The notes: generated by a model not told the origin, from the sequence alone. DNA of 64,000 bases from Dokdonella_A sp044227025 (GCF_044227025.1 NZ_JBGAFX010000008.1:1-64000); one strand, 5' to 3'; positions 33,839-43,862 are shown, counted from the first letter of the stretch. Made by a program: numbers and translations.

Positions 33839-35347
33839 TCACATCTTGGCCAGGGCGAGCTGCTGCACGAGCTGCTGCACGGCAGGTTCCATCAGATCGA
33901 TCAGCGGCTTCGGGTACACGCCGACCGCGAGCACGCCGGCGGCGAATGCGCCGAGCACGATCCACTCGCGCGCGTCGAGATCCTGCATCTTGGCGACCTT
34001 GTCGTTGCCGACTTCGCCGAACACGACGCGCTTGACCAGCCACAGCGTGTAGGCGGCGCCGATGATCAGGGTGAACGCGGCTACCGCGGCGATCAACGGG
34101 CGATCCTGGAACGCCGCCAGGATCACCATGAACTCGCCGACGAAGCCGGACGTGCCAGGCAGGCCGCAGTTCGCCATCGCGAACAGCACCATGAACGCGG
34201 CGAACCACGGCATCACGTTCACGATGCCGCCATAGTCGCGGATCATGCGCGTGTGCAGGCGGTCGTACATGACGCCGATGCAGGAGAACATCGCGCCGGA
34301 GACGAAGCCATGCGAGATCATCTGCACCATCGCGCCCTGCACCGCGAGGCGCGCGCCGTCGGGATTGTTGTTGACGCGCACCAGCGCCAGCGCGACGAAG
34401 ATGCCGAGGGTGACGAAGCCCATGTGCGCGATCGACGAGTACGCGACCAGCTTCTTCATGTCCTCCTGCACCAGCGCGACGTAGCCGATGTAGACGACAG
34501 CGATCAGCGACATCGCGATCACGACCCAGGCGTATTCCTGCGACGCGTCCGGGGTGATCGGCAGCGAGAAGCGGATGAAACCGTAGCCGCCGACCTTCAG
34601 CATGATCGCGGCGAGGATGACCGAGCCACCGGTGGGCGCCTCGACGTGCGCGTCAGGCAGCCAGGTGTGCACCGGCCACATCGGCACCTTGATCGCGAAA
34701 GCGATCAGGAACGCGAAGAACAACCACGCCTGCTCCTTCGCATCGAGGCCCGCATGCGCGAACGCCTCGAGCGAGAACTGGCCGGTCTTCATGTGCAGGT
34801 AGATCAGGCCGACCAGCATGAAGATCGAGCCGAGGAACGTATAGATGAAGAACTTGAGCGTGGCGTACACGCGCCGCGGGCCGCCCCAGATGCCGATGAG
34901 GATGAACATCGGGATCAGCATGCCTTCGAAGAACACGTAGAACAGCAGCGCATCGGTGGCCGCGAACACGCCAATCAGCAAACCCTCGAGCGCGAGCATG
35001 GCCGCCATGTACTGCGACACGCGTTTGTCGATCGGCCCCCACGAGCCGATGATCACCAGCACGCTGGTGAATGCAGTCAGCACGATCAGCGCGATCGAGA
35101 TGCCATCGACGCCGAGCGCGTAATTCGCGCGGAGCGCGCCAATCCAGGCGACGTTCTCGACGAACTGCATGCCGGGCACCGACGGCAGGTAGCCGGTCCA
35201 CAACGGAATCGCGCAGACGAAGGTGGCGAGCGCGACGAGCAGCGACAGCCAGCGCGCCACGCCCGGCTGGCGCCCGAACGCAAGCACGGCGATCGCGCCG
35301 AGGATCGGCAACCAGATCAGGAGACTAAGGAGATGCGAAGCGGGCAT
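33839..35347 (-). CDS. nuoM: NADH-quinone oxidoreductase subunit M
   Basis: A 502-residue antiporter-like membrane subunit of complex I. Key motifs are YALGVDGISIALIVLTAF, YVFFEGMLIPMFILIGIWGG, AFAIKVPMWPVHTWLPDAHV (pumping Lys) and DMKKLVAYSSIAHMGFVTLG. ATG 35347 (MPASHLLSLLIW) was chosen by homology; 21 further upstream codons are open but basic and not membrane-like. It follows nuoL by 22 bases. Confidence 0.97.
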   Translation of the reverse strand: MPASHLLSLLIWLPILGAIAVLAFGRQPGVARWLSLLVALATFVCAIPLWTGYLPSVPGMQFVENVAWIGALRANYALGVDGISIALIVLTAFTSVLVIIGSWGPIDKRVSQYMAAMLALEGLLIGVFAATDALLFYVFFEGMLIPMFILIGIWGGPRRVYATLKFFIYTFLGSIFMLVGLIYLHMKTGQFSLEAFAHAGLDAKEQAWLFFAFLIAFAIKVPMWPVHTWLPDAHVEAPTGGSVILAAIMLKVGGYGFIRFSLPITPDASQEYAWVVIAMSLIAVVYIGYVALVQEDMKKLVAYSSIAHMGFVTLGIFVALALVRVNNNPDGARLAVQGAMVQMISHGFVSGAMFSCIGVMYDRLHTRMIRDYGGIVNVMPWFAAFMVLFAMANCGLPGTSGFVGEFMVILAAFQDRPLIAAVAAFTLIIGAAYTLWLVKRVVFGEVGNDKVAKMQDLDAREWIVLGAFAAGVLAVGVYPKPLIDLMEPAVQQLVQQLALAKM

Positions 35348-35369
35348 GGTCGTGTTCAGTCCCTGTTGA

Positions 35370-37421
35370 TCAGAGCGCCGCGTGGGTGATTGCCCACCAC
35401 GCGCCGCCAAGCAACGCGATCAGGCCGAGAATCATCGCGAAGGCATAGTGATAGAGATAGCCGGATTGCAACCAGCGCACGGTGGCGGAGACGCGGTCAA
35501 CCAGCGCGGCCGAACCGTTCACCGCAACGCCGTCGATGAGGCCGGCGTCGCCGCCCTTCCACAGGCCGCAGCCGAGCGCGATGCCGCCGCGCGCGAACAC
35601 CGCCTGGTAGAGCTCGTCGATCCAGTACTTGTTGTTGAGCATCGTGTAGACGGGGCGCAGCGCATTCTTGAATCGCGCCGTCACGCCGGGATTGAACTGC
35701 CAGATGTACGTCGCGACGCCGAAGCCCGCGAGCGCGATCCAGAACGGCGGCTGCATGAAGCCATGCAGAACCATCGCGAGCGGACCGTGGAACTCCCGGC
35801 CGATCTCGGCCAGCACGTCGCGGCCTTCCTCGCCGCTGACGTGGATCGACTTGCCGAACCAGCCGCCGAACAGCATGGGACCGACCGTGAACCAGCCGAT
35901 GACCACCGAAGGAATTGCGAGCAGCACGAGCGGCAGCGTGATCACCCAGGGCGATTCATGCGGCGCATGCGCGAGATGGCCCGGCTCATGGTGGCCATGA
36001 TCATCGTGGTGCTGGTCGTGATGCCCATGGTGCGCGTCGACGACGAAACGTTCCTGGCCATGGAAGGTCTTGTAGAGCAGGCGGAAGCTGTACAGCGCGG
36101 TCACGAACACGCCAGCCATCACGCAGAAATAAGCGTAGCCCGATCCCCAGCGGTGCGACTCGCCGACTGCCTCGATGATCGCATCCTTGGAAAAGAAGCC
36201 GGCGAAGCCGGGCGCGCCCGCGAGCGCGAGCGAGCCGAGCCACATAGTGATCCAGGTGATCGGCATGTACTTCCTGAGGCCGCCCATGTAGCGCATGTCC
36301 TGCTCGTGGTGCATCGCGACGATGACCGAACCGGCGCCGAGGAACAGCAGGGCCTTGAAGAACGCATGCGTCATCAGGTGGTAGACGCCACCCGCGTAGG
36401 CCGACACGCCGAGCGCGACGGTCATGTAACCGAGCTGGGACAGCGTCGAATACGCGACCACGCGCTTGATGTCGTTCTGCACGATGCCGATCAGGCCAGT
36501 GAACAATGCGGTGGTCGCGCCGATCACCAGCACGAACGACAACGCCGTTTCGCTGAGTTCGAAGATCGGCGACATGCGCGCGACCATGAAGATGCCCGCG
36601 GTGACCATCGTCGCCGCATGGATCAGCGCGGAGATCGGCGTCGGGCCTTCCATCGAATCGGGCAGCCACACGTGCAGCGGCACCTGCGCCGACTTGCCCA
36701 TCGCGCCGATGAACAGGCAGATGCAGACGATCGTGGCGACATGCCACGGGTGACCCGCGAAAACTTCGACCGTACGCGCCGCGATCTCCTCGCTGCCGGC
36801 GACGCGGAACACTTCGGCATAGTCGAGCGATCCGAACCAGAACAGCACGCCGGCGATGCCGAGCAGGAAGCCGAAATCGCCGACGCGGTTGACGAGGAAC
36901 GCCTTCATGTTCGCGAAGATCGCGCTCGGCCGCTTGAACCAGAAGCCGATCAGCAGGTAGGACACGAGGCCGACCGCTTCCCAGCCGAAGAACAGCTGCA
37001 GGAAGTTGTTGCTCATCACCAGCATCAGCATCGAGAACGTGAACAGCGCGATGTAGCTGAAGAAGCGCTGGAAACCCTCGTCCTCGGCCATGTAGCCGAT
37101 CGTGTAGACGTGCACCATCAGCGACACGAACGTGACCACGACCATCATCATCGCGGTCAGGCGATCGACGAGGAAGCCGACATGCGCGCCGATCGAGCCG
37201 ACCTGGAACCAGGTGTAGAGGTTTTCGTTGAACGTGACGGCGCCGCCCCAGACCAGCTGGTACAGCACGTGGAACGACAGCGCGCACGACAGTGCGACGC
37301 CGGCGATCGTGATCCCCGCCGCGCCGACGCGGCCGACCTGGTTGCGGAACAGACCCGCGACCAGCGCGCCGAACAGCGGCGCGAGCACGATGAGGAGGAG
37401 GATGTTGGAATTCAAAGCCAT
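35370..37421 (-). CDS. nuoL: NADH-quinone oxidoreductase subunit L
   Basis: A 683-residue membrane subunit of complex I with about 16 helices, including the long lateral helix at the C-terminal end. Motifs include GFLVDRLTAMMMVVVTFVS, FFGWEAVGLVSYLLIGFW, SAQVPLHVWLPDSMEGPTP (Lys in the proton channel) and IKRVVAYSTLSQLGYMTVAL. A His-rich loop (HHGHHDQHHDDHGHHE, about residue 500) precedes the last helices. ATG 37421 matches the family start. A repeat element occupies the gap to nuoK. Confidence 0.97.
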   Translation of the reverse strand: MALNSNILLLIVLAPLFGALVAGLFRNQVGRVGAAGITIAGVALSCALSFHVLYQLVWGGAVTFNENLYTWFQVGSIGAHVGFLVDRLTAMMMVVVTFVSLMVHVYTIGYMAEDEGFQRFFSYIALFTFSMLMLVMSNNFLQLFFGWEAVGLVSYLLIGFWFKRPSAIFANMKAFLVNRVGDFGFLLGIAGVLFWFGSLDYAEVFRVAGSEEIAARTVEVFAGHPWHVATIVCICLFIGAMGKSAQVPLHVWLPDSMEGPTPISALIHAATMVTAGIFMVARMSPIFELSETALSFVLVIGATTALFTGLIGIVQNDIKRVVAYSTLSQLGYMTVALGVSAYAGGVYHLMTHAFFKALLFLGAGSVIVAMHHEQDMRYMGGLRKYMPITWITMWLGSLALAGAPGFAGFFSKDAIIEAVGESHRWGSGYAYFCVMAGVFVTALYSFRLLYKTFHGQERFVVDAHHGHHDQHHDDHGHHEPGHLAHAPHESPWVITLPLVLLAIPSVVIGWFTVGPMLFGGWFGKSIHVSGEEGRDVLAEIGREFHGPLAMVLHGFMQPPFWIALAGFGVATYIWQFNPGVTARFKNALRPVYTMLNNKYWIDELYQAVFARGGIALGCGLWKGGDAGLIDGVAVNGSAALVDRVSATVRWLQSGYLYHYAFAMILGLIALLGGAWWAITHAAL

Positions 37422-37432
37422 ATTCTTCTGCT

Positions 37433-37546
37433 CGTCATCCCGGCGAAAGCCGGGATCCAGTTTTTCCATCCTGCCAACCGGGTCCAGGAGCTGGATGACC
37501 GGCCTTCGGCAGTTGTGCAGCGCCTCCGGCTTCCGCCGGAATGACG
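37433..37546. repeat. Short inverted-repeat element between nuoK and nuoL
   Basis: A 114-base element bounded by imperfect inverted repeats: CGTCATCCCGGCGAAAGCCG starting at 37433, and its near-complement ending in CCGCCGGAATGACG at 37546 (about 19 of 22 positions pair). The outer sequence is of the widespread GTCATTCCCGCGAAAGCGGG class. It lies between nuoK and nuoL, so it is transcribed as part of the operon and can fold into a long hairpin in the mRNA. Confidence 0.75.
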
Positions 37547-37554
37547 GCTCCCGC

Positions 37555-37860
37555 TTACCCCTTCATCGAATCGATTTCGGTCACGTTGATCGTCGCGCGG
37601 TTGCGGAACAGCACCACCAGGATCGCGAGGCCGATCGCGGACTCGGCTGCCGCCACCGTGAGAATGAAGAACACGAACACCTGTCCCGACGCGTCGCCGA
37701 GGAAGCGCGAGAACGCGACGAAATTCGTGTTGACCGCGAGCAGCATCAGCTCGATCGCCATCAGCAGGGTGATGACGTTCTTGCGATTGATGAAGATGCC
37801 GGCGACCGCGATGCAGAACAGCACTGCGCCCAGCGTGAGGAAATGCGCGAGCGTGATCAT
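37555..37860 (-). CDS. nuoK: NADH-quinone oxidoreductase subunit K
   Basis: A 101-residue, three-helix membrane subunit of complex I. The Glu in LLMAIELMLLAVNTNFVAF and the second Glu in AAAESAIGLAILVVLFRN belong to the conserved proton path. Length is identical to other NuoK proteins. Its ATG overlaps the nuoJ stop by four bases. Confidence 0.97.
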   Translation of the reverse strand: MITLAHFLTLGAVLFCIAVAGIFINRKNVITLLMAIELMLLAVNTNFVAFSRFLGDASGQVFVFFILTVAAAESAIGLAILVVLFRNRATINVTEIDSMKG

Positions 37861-38495
37861 GGCGTGGCCTCCCCGGCCTTGTCGGATGGCGCGACCGCCG
37901 GCTTCACCGCATCCATCTTGACGATGCGCACGCGGTCGCGCGCCTGCACCATCACCTGGCGCGCGGGATCCTGCGTCTTCACGCCGCGACGCTGGCGCAG
38001 GGTCAGCGGCACGGCGGCGACGATCGCCACGGTCAGGATAAGCGCGGCGACCTCGAACGGCAGCAGGTACTGGCTGAACAACGTGTTCGCAAGCCAGACC
38101 GTGTTCGACATGCCGGCCGCGGCGGCCGGCTCGGTCGGTGCGGGCAGTTGCATCGAGCGCACGCCGATCAGGCCGAGCATCTCGACCAGCATCACCACCG
38201 CGACGAGCAATCCGACCGGCAGCGCGCGCACGAAGCCTTCCCGCAGCGGATCGAGGTCGAGGTCGAGCATCATCACCACGAACAGGAACAGGACCATCAC
38301 CGCGCCCACGTAGACCAGCACGAGCGCGATGGCCAGGAACTCGGCGTCGGCCAGCAGCCAGACGCAGGCGGTCGAGAAGAACGTAAGCACCAGGCTCAGC
38401 GCGGCATGCACCGGGCTGCGCACCGAGATGACGGCGAGCGCCGCGCCGACCGTGACGGCGGCGAACGCGTAGAAGCAGATCAGCTGGAAGCTCAT
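37857..38495 (-). CDS. nuoJ: NADH-quinone oxidoreductase subunit J
   Basis: A 212-residue membrane subunit of complex I with five helices. AVISVRSPVHAALSLVLTFF and ALVLVYVGAVMVLFLFVVMM are the conserved third-helix region with its pi-bulge. ATG 38495 (MSFQLICFYAF) matches the family; the open frame runs 19 codons further upstream into nuoI. The C-terminal tail (about 180–212) is charged and cytosolic. Confidence 0.96.
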   Translation of the reverse strand: MSFQLICFYAFAAVTVGAALAVISVRSPVHAALSLVLTFFSTACVWLLADAEFLAIALVLVYVGAVMVLFLFVVMMLDLDLDPLREGFVRALPVGLLVAVVMLVEMLGLIGVRSMQLPAPTEPAAAAGMSNTVWLANTLFSQYLLPFEVAALILTVAIVAAVPLTLRQRRGVKTQDPARQVMVQARDRVRIVKMDAVKPAVAPSDKAGEATP

Positions 38496-38514
38496 GCGGT
38501 CGGTTCCTTGTTCA

Positions 38515-39003
38515 TCAGCGGAACGCCGCGTCCTGCGCGCGGTCCGCGGCAATCTGCTTCTCGAAGCGGTCGCCGATCGCCAGCAGCTGCAGCTTGGTAA
38601 CGATGTTCTCGCCGCGCTGCTCGAAGTGGTATTCGTGGATCGAGGTCTCGACGATCGAGTCGACCGGGCAGCTTTCCTCGCAGAATCCGCAGAAGATGCA
38701 CTTGAACAGATCGATGTCGTAGCGCGTCGTGCGACGCGTGCCGTCCTCGCGCGGGGCCGAATCGATCGTGATCGCGAGCGCCGGGCACACCGCCTCGCAC
38801 AGCTTGCACGCGATGCAGCGCTCCTCGCCGTTCGGATAGCGGCGCAGCGCGTGCAGTCCGCGGAAGCGGTTCGACTTCGGGATGTGCTCCATCGGGTAGC
38901 GCACCGTGTACTTCGGGCGCCACAGGTACTTGAACGTGAGCCACAGGCCGGCCCACAGCTCCAGCAGCATCAGACTCTTGAGATAGCTCGTGACTCGATT
39001 CAT
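38515..39003 (-). CDS. nuoI: NADH-quinone oxidoreductase subunit I
   Basis: A 162-residue peripheral-arm subunit carrying two [4Fe-4S] clusters (N6a and N6b). The two motifs are CIACKLCEAVCP (about 63–74) and CIFCGFCEESCP (about 102–113). The amphipathic N-terminus holds it to the membrane. Length matches the family. It lies 11 bases after the nuoH stop. Confidence 0.98.
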   Translation of the reverse strand: MNRVTSYLKSLMLLELWAGLWLTFKYLWRPKYTVRYPMEHIPKSNRFRGLHALRRYPNGEERCIACKLCEAVCPALAITIDSAPREDGTRRTTRYDIDLFKCIFCGFCEESCPVDSIVETSIHEYHFEQRGENIVTKLQLLAIGDRFEKQIAADRAQDAAFR

Positions 39004-39014
39004 TGACTATCGCC

Positions 39015-40064
39015 TCAAGCGCCTGCCGTGACCCAGCCGAAATACTTCATGCAACCCGCCACGAACACCCACACGATCGTGATCGGGATGAACACCTTCC
39101 AGCCGAGCCGCATGATCTGGTCGTAGCGGTAACGCGGGAAACTCGCGCGGAACCAAACATAGGCGGTCGCGAAAAGGAACGCCTTGCCGCACAGCCACCA
39201 CCAGCCCGGTTCGCCGAGCAATCCCCACGATACCGGGAATGGCGACAACCAGCCGCCCAGGAACAGGATCGGCGCGAGGAACGAAATCAGGATCATGTTC
39301 GCGTATTCGGTCAGGAAGAACACCGCGAACGGCGCGCCCGAATATTCGACGTGGAAGCCCGCGACGATCTCCGACTCGCCTTCGGCGACGTCGAACGGTG
39401 CGCGGTTGGTCTCGGCGACGCCGGAGACGAAGTAGATGATGAACATCGGCAGCAGCGGCAGCCAGAACCACTCGAACGCGCCCTTGCTGCCCGCCTGCGC
39501 CTGCACGATGTCCGACAGGTTGAGGCTGCCAGCGAGTATCAGCACGCTGACGAGCGAGAAGCCCATCGCGATTTCATACGAGACGACCTGCGCGGCCGAA
39601 CGCATCGCGCCGAGCATCGCGTAGCGCGAGTTCGACGCCCAACCGGCAAGGATGATGCCGTACACGCCCATCGAGGTCATCGCGAGCAGGAACAACAGGC
39701 CCGCGTTCGCGTTCGACCACGCCATCCTGGGGCCGATCGGGATCACCGCCCACGCCGCGAACGAGGGGATCAGCGCCCACAGCGGCGCGAGCAGGAACAG
39801 CGCCTTGTTGGAATTCGCCGGATAGACGACTTCCTTCAGCAGCAGCTTGAACACGTCCGCGAACGTCTGCGCGAGTCCGAACGGACCGACCTTGTTCGGC
39901 CCCATGCGCACGTGCATCCAGCCGATGACCTTGCGTTCCCACCAGACATACAGTGCGACGCCGATGATCAACGGCAACAGCGGCAGCAACAGCAGCCCGA
40001 GCGCCATCGACAACGTCGGGAACGTCGACACGAACCAGTGGAAGGCGGCGATGATCGAGTCCAT
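39015..40064 (-). CDS. nuoH: NADH-quinone oxidoreductase subunit H
   Basis: A 349-residue membrane subunit forming most of the quinone channel, with eight helices. WWERKVIGWMHVRMGPNKVG, ETNRAPFDVAEGESEIVAGF and RASFPRYRYDQIMRLGWKVF are the conserved cytosolic loops lining the quinone site. ATG 40064 lies six bases after the nuoG stop. Confidence 0.98.
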   Translation of the reverse strand: MDSIIAAFHWFVSTFPTLSMALGLLLLPLLPLIIGVALYVWWERKVIGWMHVRMGPNKVGPFGLAQTFADVFKLLLKEVVYPANSNKALFLLAPLWALIPSFAAWAVIPIGPRMAWSNANAGLLFLLAMTSMGVYGIILAGWASNSRYAMLGAMRSAAQVVSYEIAMGFSLVSVLILAGSLNLSDIVQAQAGSKGAFEWFWLPLLPMFIIYFVSGVAETNRAPFDVAEGESEIVAGFHVEYSGAPFAVFFLTEYANMILISFLAPILFLGGWLSPFPVSWGLLGEPGWWWLCGKAFLFATAYVWFRASFPRYRYDQIMRLGWKVFIPITIVWVFVAGCMKYFGWVTAGA

Positions 40065-40070
40065 GCGTCG

Positions 40071-42416
40071 TCAGGCCTTGCTGATGTCGAGGGAGGCGCC
40101 ATGCGGCGGCAGCTGTGCCGAACCCTTGAGGCCGGCTTCGATCCACGCACCTCCGCGCGGCACGCGGGTGGACAGCTCGACCGGAAGTTCGGCGCCGGAC
40201 ACGCGCGCGATCGCCCCGGCACCGAGGCCGAGCGCGAGCGCATCTTCCGGATGCAGGGTCACCCGCGCGGAGCGCGCGAGCGGGTGCGCCTGCAGCGCGG
40301 GCGAGCGGCGCACGACCGCGTCCGATGCATAGATCGCGGTGGTCGCGATGCGCACGAGGCGACCGTGAGCGGGCTCGATGCGCGGACGCAGCGTACCCGC
40401 CGCGGCAACCGGCGGCGCGCCATCCGCAACCATCTGCTTGCGCAGTTCGCTGATCTCGCTGAATTCGAAACCGGGCACCGACAGCGCGGAACCGAGTGCA
40501 CGCAGCACCTTCCAGCCCGGTCGCGCATCGCCCGGCAGCTTCGCCGCGGCCGCGAGCACCTGCGTCGTGCCGTCGAGATTGGTGTAGCTGCCGTCGATCT
40601 CAGGCGGCAGTCCGATCGGCAGGATCGCATGTGCAGTGCGCCGCACGCCGTTGCAGGCGTAGGCGCCGATGTAGACGCAGAATGCCGCTTCGGTGCGCGC
40701 GCGATCGAACGCGGCGGGCGCACTCGTGTCCTGCGAACCGGCGTGATAGACGATCAGGTTCCTGAGAGGATTGGCGAGTTGCGCCGCGGCATCACGACCA
40801 CCGGTGCGCGGCTGCGCGCCGGCGTTCGCAAGGCCGATGGCGTTCGCGCCACCCGGGATCTCATCGCAGGCGGAATTGGTCGCCTTGGCGACAAACCGCG
40901 CCGCCGCGCGCAGCCACGACGCATTCGGATGGTTGACCGCAGACTCGCCGAGGATCACGACCGAGCTTGCCGCATCCGCCAATTGCTTGAACCATGCGTG
41001 CGCGGGCGCGTCGGCACTCGCAGCGGCGACGGCTTGCGCCAGCACCGAGGATTCCGGCAGATGGCCAGCGTCGTTCGCTGCCCTGGCGAGGCGGACCAGT
41101 GCATCGACCATCGCCTGCGGCGTGGCCACTGTTTTCCCGGCGAGTTCGAAGTTGAAGTCGAAGTCGATCGGGTTGATCGCGTACACCTTCGCCCCGCCCT
41201 TCACGGCCTTGCGGATGCGATGGTTGAGCAGCGGAATTTCGTGGCGCGGATTGCAGCCGACGAGCAGGATGGCATTCGCCCTCTCGATCGCGGCGACCGG
41301 AAGCGCGAACGGCGTGGCGGTCGGCGCGTCGGACAAATCGAGCGCGCGCAGCCGATGGTCGATGTGGTCGCTGCCGATGCCGCGCAGCAACTTGCCGAGC
41401 AACCAGCCTTCCTCGCTCGAGGCCAGCGGCGCGACCAGCGCACCGACTTCACCACGCGCACTGCGCAGATGGTCGGCGACGAAGGCGAGCGCCTCGGTCC
41501 AGCTCGTTTCGACCAGCTCGCCATTCTTGCGGATCATCGGCTTTTGCGCGCGATCGGACGCACGCAGGCCGTCGTTCGAATAGCGGTCGCGGTCCGATGC
41601 CCAGCACTCGTTGACCGCCTCGTTGTCGCGCGGCACCGCCCGCAGCACTTCGCCGCGGCGCGTGTGCAGCCAGAGGTTGGTGCCCAGCGCATCGTGGTAA
41701 CCGATCGATTCGCGCGCGATGAGCTCCCACGCGCGCGCCTTGAAGCGGAATGGCTTGTTGGTCAGCGCGCCCACCGGACAGACGTCGATGACGTTGCCGG
41801 ACAGCTCGCTCATCAGCGGCTTGCCGACGTAGGTGCCGATCTGCAGGCGCTCGCCGCGCTCCATGCCGCCGAGCTCGTAGGTCCCGGCAACATCGGCCAT
41901 CACGCGCACGCAGCGCGTGCACTGGATGCAGCGAGTCATCTCCGTTTCAACCAGCGAGCCGAGGTCCTCGTCGGGCACCACGCGCTTGTTCTCGACGAAG
42001 CGCGACACCGATCGGCCATAACCGACCGACAGGTCCTGCAATTCACACTCGCCGCCCTGGTCGCAGATCGGGCAGTCGAGCGGATGGTTGATGAGCAGGA
42101 ATTCCATCACGTTGCGCTGCGCCGAGAGCGCGCGCTGCGACTGCGTCTGGATCTTCATGCCGTCGGCGACCGGCGTCGCGCAGGCCGGCTGCGGCTTCGG
42201 CATCGGCTTGCCGCCCATCTCGACCTCGACCATGCACATGCGGCAGTTCGCGGCGATCGGCAGTTTTTCGTGATAGCAGAAACGCGGGATCGCGATGCCG
42301 GCCTTGTCGGCCGCGGCAATGATCATGGTGTTCTTCGGCACGACCAGCGACTGGCCGTCGATCTCGACGGTGACGTGATCCGGCGGAATCGCGGGGGCTG
42401 CGGGTTGCGCGCTCAT
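40071..42416 (-). CDS. nuoG: NADH-quinone oxidoreductase subunit G
   Basis: A 781-residue iron–sulphur subunit. The N-terminal [2Fe-2S] domain has RFCYHEKLPIAANCRMCMVE and ACATPVADG. The next cluster is bound by the H-x3-C-x2-C-x5-C motif in INHPLDCPICDQGGECELQ, then CIQCTRCVRVMADVAGTYEL and VCPVGALTNKPFRFKARAWE. The C-terminal molybdopterin-like domain (about 225–760) is degenerate, as usual. It overlaps the nuoF stop by four bases. Confidence 0.98.
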   Translation of the reverse strand: MSAQPAAPAIPPDHVTVEIDGQSLVVPKNTMIIAAADKAGIAIPRFCYHEKLPIAANCRMCMVEVEMGGKPMPKPQPACATPVADGMKIQTQSQRALSAQRNVMEFLLINHPLDCPICDQGGECELQDLSVGYGRSVSRFVENKRVVPDEDLGSLVETEMTRCIQCTRCVRVMADVAGTYELGGMERGERLQIGTYVGKPLMSELSGNVIDVCPVGALTNKPFRFKARAWELIARESIGYHDALGTNLWLHTRRGEVLRAVPRDNEAVNECWASDRDRYSNDGLRASDRAQKPMIRKNGELVETSWTEALAFVADHLRSARGEVGALVAPLASSEEGWLLGKLLRGIGSDHIDHRLRALDLSDAPTATPFALPVAAIERANAILLVGCNPRHEIPLLNHRIRKAVKGGAKVYAINPIDFDFNFELAGKTVATPQAMVDALVRLARAANDAGHLPESSVLAQAVAAASADAPAHAWFKQLADAASSVVILGESAVNHPNASWLRAAARFVAKATNSACDEIPGGANAIGLANAGAQPRTGGRDAAAQLANPLRNLIVYHAGSQDTSAPAAFDRARTEAAFCVYIGAYACNGVRRTAHAILPIGLPPEIDGSYTNLDGTTQVLAAAAKLPGDARPGWKVLRALGSALSVPGFEFSEISELRKQMVADGAPPVAAAGTLRPRIEPAHGRLVRIATTAIYASDAVVRRSPALQAHPLARSARVTLHPEDALALGLGAGAIARVSGAELPVELSTRVPRGGAWIEAGLKGSAQLPPHGASLDISKA

Positions 42417-43723
42417 GCGGCGACTCCGAGCGGGGCGTCAACGATCGAACGGCCATTCCGTATGAAGTATTCGAATTCGTTCCAGTAGTGGCGCAGCATG
42501 CCCTGCACCGGCCATGCGGCGGCTTCGCCGAACGCACAGATCGTGTGGCCTTCGATCTGCCCGGCGGCGGCCTTGAGCACGTCGAGGTCGGCGAGTTCCG
42601 CCTTGCCTTCGACGATGCGCGTCAGCATGCGGTACATCCAGCCGGTGCCTTCGCGGCACGGCGTGCACTGGCCGCACGATTCGGCGTAGTAGAAGCGCGC
42701 GATGCGCTGGCACGCGCGCACCATGCAGGTGGTCTCGTCCATGACGATGACCGCGCCCGAACCGAGGCCGGAGCCGGCCTTCTGGATCGCGTCGTAGTCC
42801 ATCGTCAGCGCCATCATCGTCTCGGCCGGCAGCACCGGCATCGACGAACCGCCCGGGATCACCGCCTTGAGCTTGTGGCCGTTGCGCACGCCGCCCGCCA
42901 TCTCGAGCAGGTCCTTGAACGGCGTGCCGAGTCGGATCTCGTAGTTGCCCGGCTTGGCGACGTGACCGGACACCGAGAAGATTTTCGGACCACCATTGTT
43001 CGGCTTGCCGAGATTCAAGAACCAGTCGGCGCCCTTGTTGAGGATCGCCGGCACCGAGGCGTAGGTCTCGGTGTTGTTGATCGTGGTCGGGCGACCGTAC
43101 AGGCCGAAGTTCGCCGGAAACGGCGGCTTGAACCGCGGCTGGCCCTTCTTGCCTTCGAGCGATTCCATCAACGCGGTTTCCTCGCCGCAGATGTACGCGC
43201 CCGCGCCGAGCGCGTTGTAGATGTCGACGTCGATGCCGCTGCCCTGGATGTTCTTGCCGAGCAGGCCCGCTGCGTACGCATCCTTCAGGGCGAGCTCGAT
43301 GTGCTCGAACGGCTCGTGGTGGAATTCGCCGCGCAGGTAGTTGTAGGCGACGGTCGAACCGGTCGCATAGCAGGCAATCGCGAGGCCTTCGACGACCGAG
43401 TGCGGGTTGAAGCGCAGGATGTCGCGGTCCTTGCAGGTACCCGGCTCCGATTCGTCCGAGTTGCAGAGGATGTACTTCTGCATCGTGCCCTTCGGCATGA
43501 ACGACCATTTCAAGCCAGTCGGGAAGCCGGCGCCGCCGCGACCGCGCAACGAGCTCTTCTTGAGCTCGTCGATGATCGTCGCAGGGTCGGGCTTCTCGGC
43601 GAGGATCTTCTTCCACGCCTTGTAGCCGTCGACCTTGAGGTAATTGTCCAGCGTCCACGGCTGCTCGAAGTGCAGCGTCGTGTAGACGACCTGGTGTTCC
43701 TTGGGTGCGGGACCGTATGCCAT
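42413..43723 (-). CDS. nuoF: NADH-quinone oxidoreductase subunit F
   Basis: A 436-residue flavoprotein subunit that oxidises NADH. LRGRGGAGFPTGLKW and the nearby NSDESEPGTCKDRD bind NADH and FMN, and SCGQCTPCREGTGWMYRML plus a later Cys hold the N3 [4Fe-4S] cluster. ATG 43723 (MAYGPAPKEHQVVYTTLHF) has AGGTGA upstream; ATG 43744 is an alternative with seven more residues. The frame continues upstream into the intergenic repeat, which is not expected to be coding. Confidence 0.96.
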   Translation of the reverse strand: MAYGPAPKEHQVVYTTLHFEQPWTLDNYLKVDGYKAWKKILAEKPDPATIIDELKKSSLRGRGGAGFPTGLKWSFMPKGTMQKYILCNSDESEPGTCKDRDILRFNPHSVVEGLAIACYATGSTVAYNYLRGEFHHEPFEHIELALKDAYAAGLLGKNIQGSGIDVDIYNALGAGAYICGEETALMESLEGKKGQPRFKPPFPANFGLYGRPTTINNTETYASVPAILNKGADWFLNLGKPNNGGPKIFSVSGHVAKPGNYEIRLGTPFKDLLEMAGGVRNGHKLKAVIPGGSSMPVLPAETMMALTMDYDAIQKAGSGLGSGAVIVMDETTCMVRACQRIARFYYAESCGQCTPCREGTGWMYRMLTRIVEGKAELADLDVLKAAAGQIEGHTICAFGEAAAWPVQGMLRHYWNEFEYFIRNGRSIVDAPLGVAA

Positions 43724-43796
43724 TTGGTTCACCTTTGCGATCATCCTGATCGTGGAGCCAGAGCGGCCGTCCGGGCCGCACATTTCAAAAAAACCT

Positions 43797-43862
43797 TGTG
43801 GGAGCGGCGCAAGCCGCGATGTTCCCTGCAGCAGAGGCATCGCGGCTTCCGCCGCTCCTACA
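43797..43862. repeat. REPIN-like inverted repeat between nuoE and nuoF
   Basis: TGTGGGAGCGGCGCAAGCCG at the left and its near inverse CGGCTTCCGCCGCTCCTACA at the right enclose a 26-base middle. This is the GTGGGAGCGGC…GCCGCGAT class of REP doublets. Other copies in this window lie at 48995–49097 and 58207–58281. It is transcribed within the nuo operon. Confidence 0.8.

Noticed and set aside
39003..42488. 1161-codon plus-strand open frame
   Set aside because: It lies antisense to nuoH and nuoG, is Arg/His-rich with no domain, and results from the high-GC codon pattern of the real genes.
43724..43840. NuoF extension starting at 43840
   Set aside because: The extra 39 residues are encoded by a REPIN-like repeat and its flank and do not resemble NuoF.
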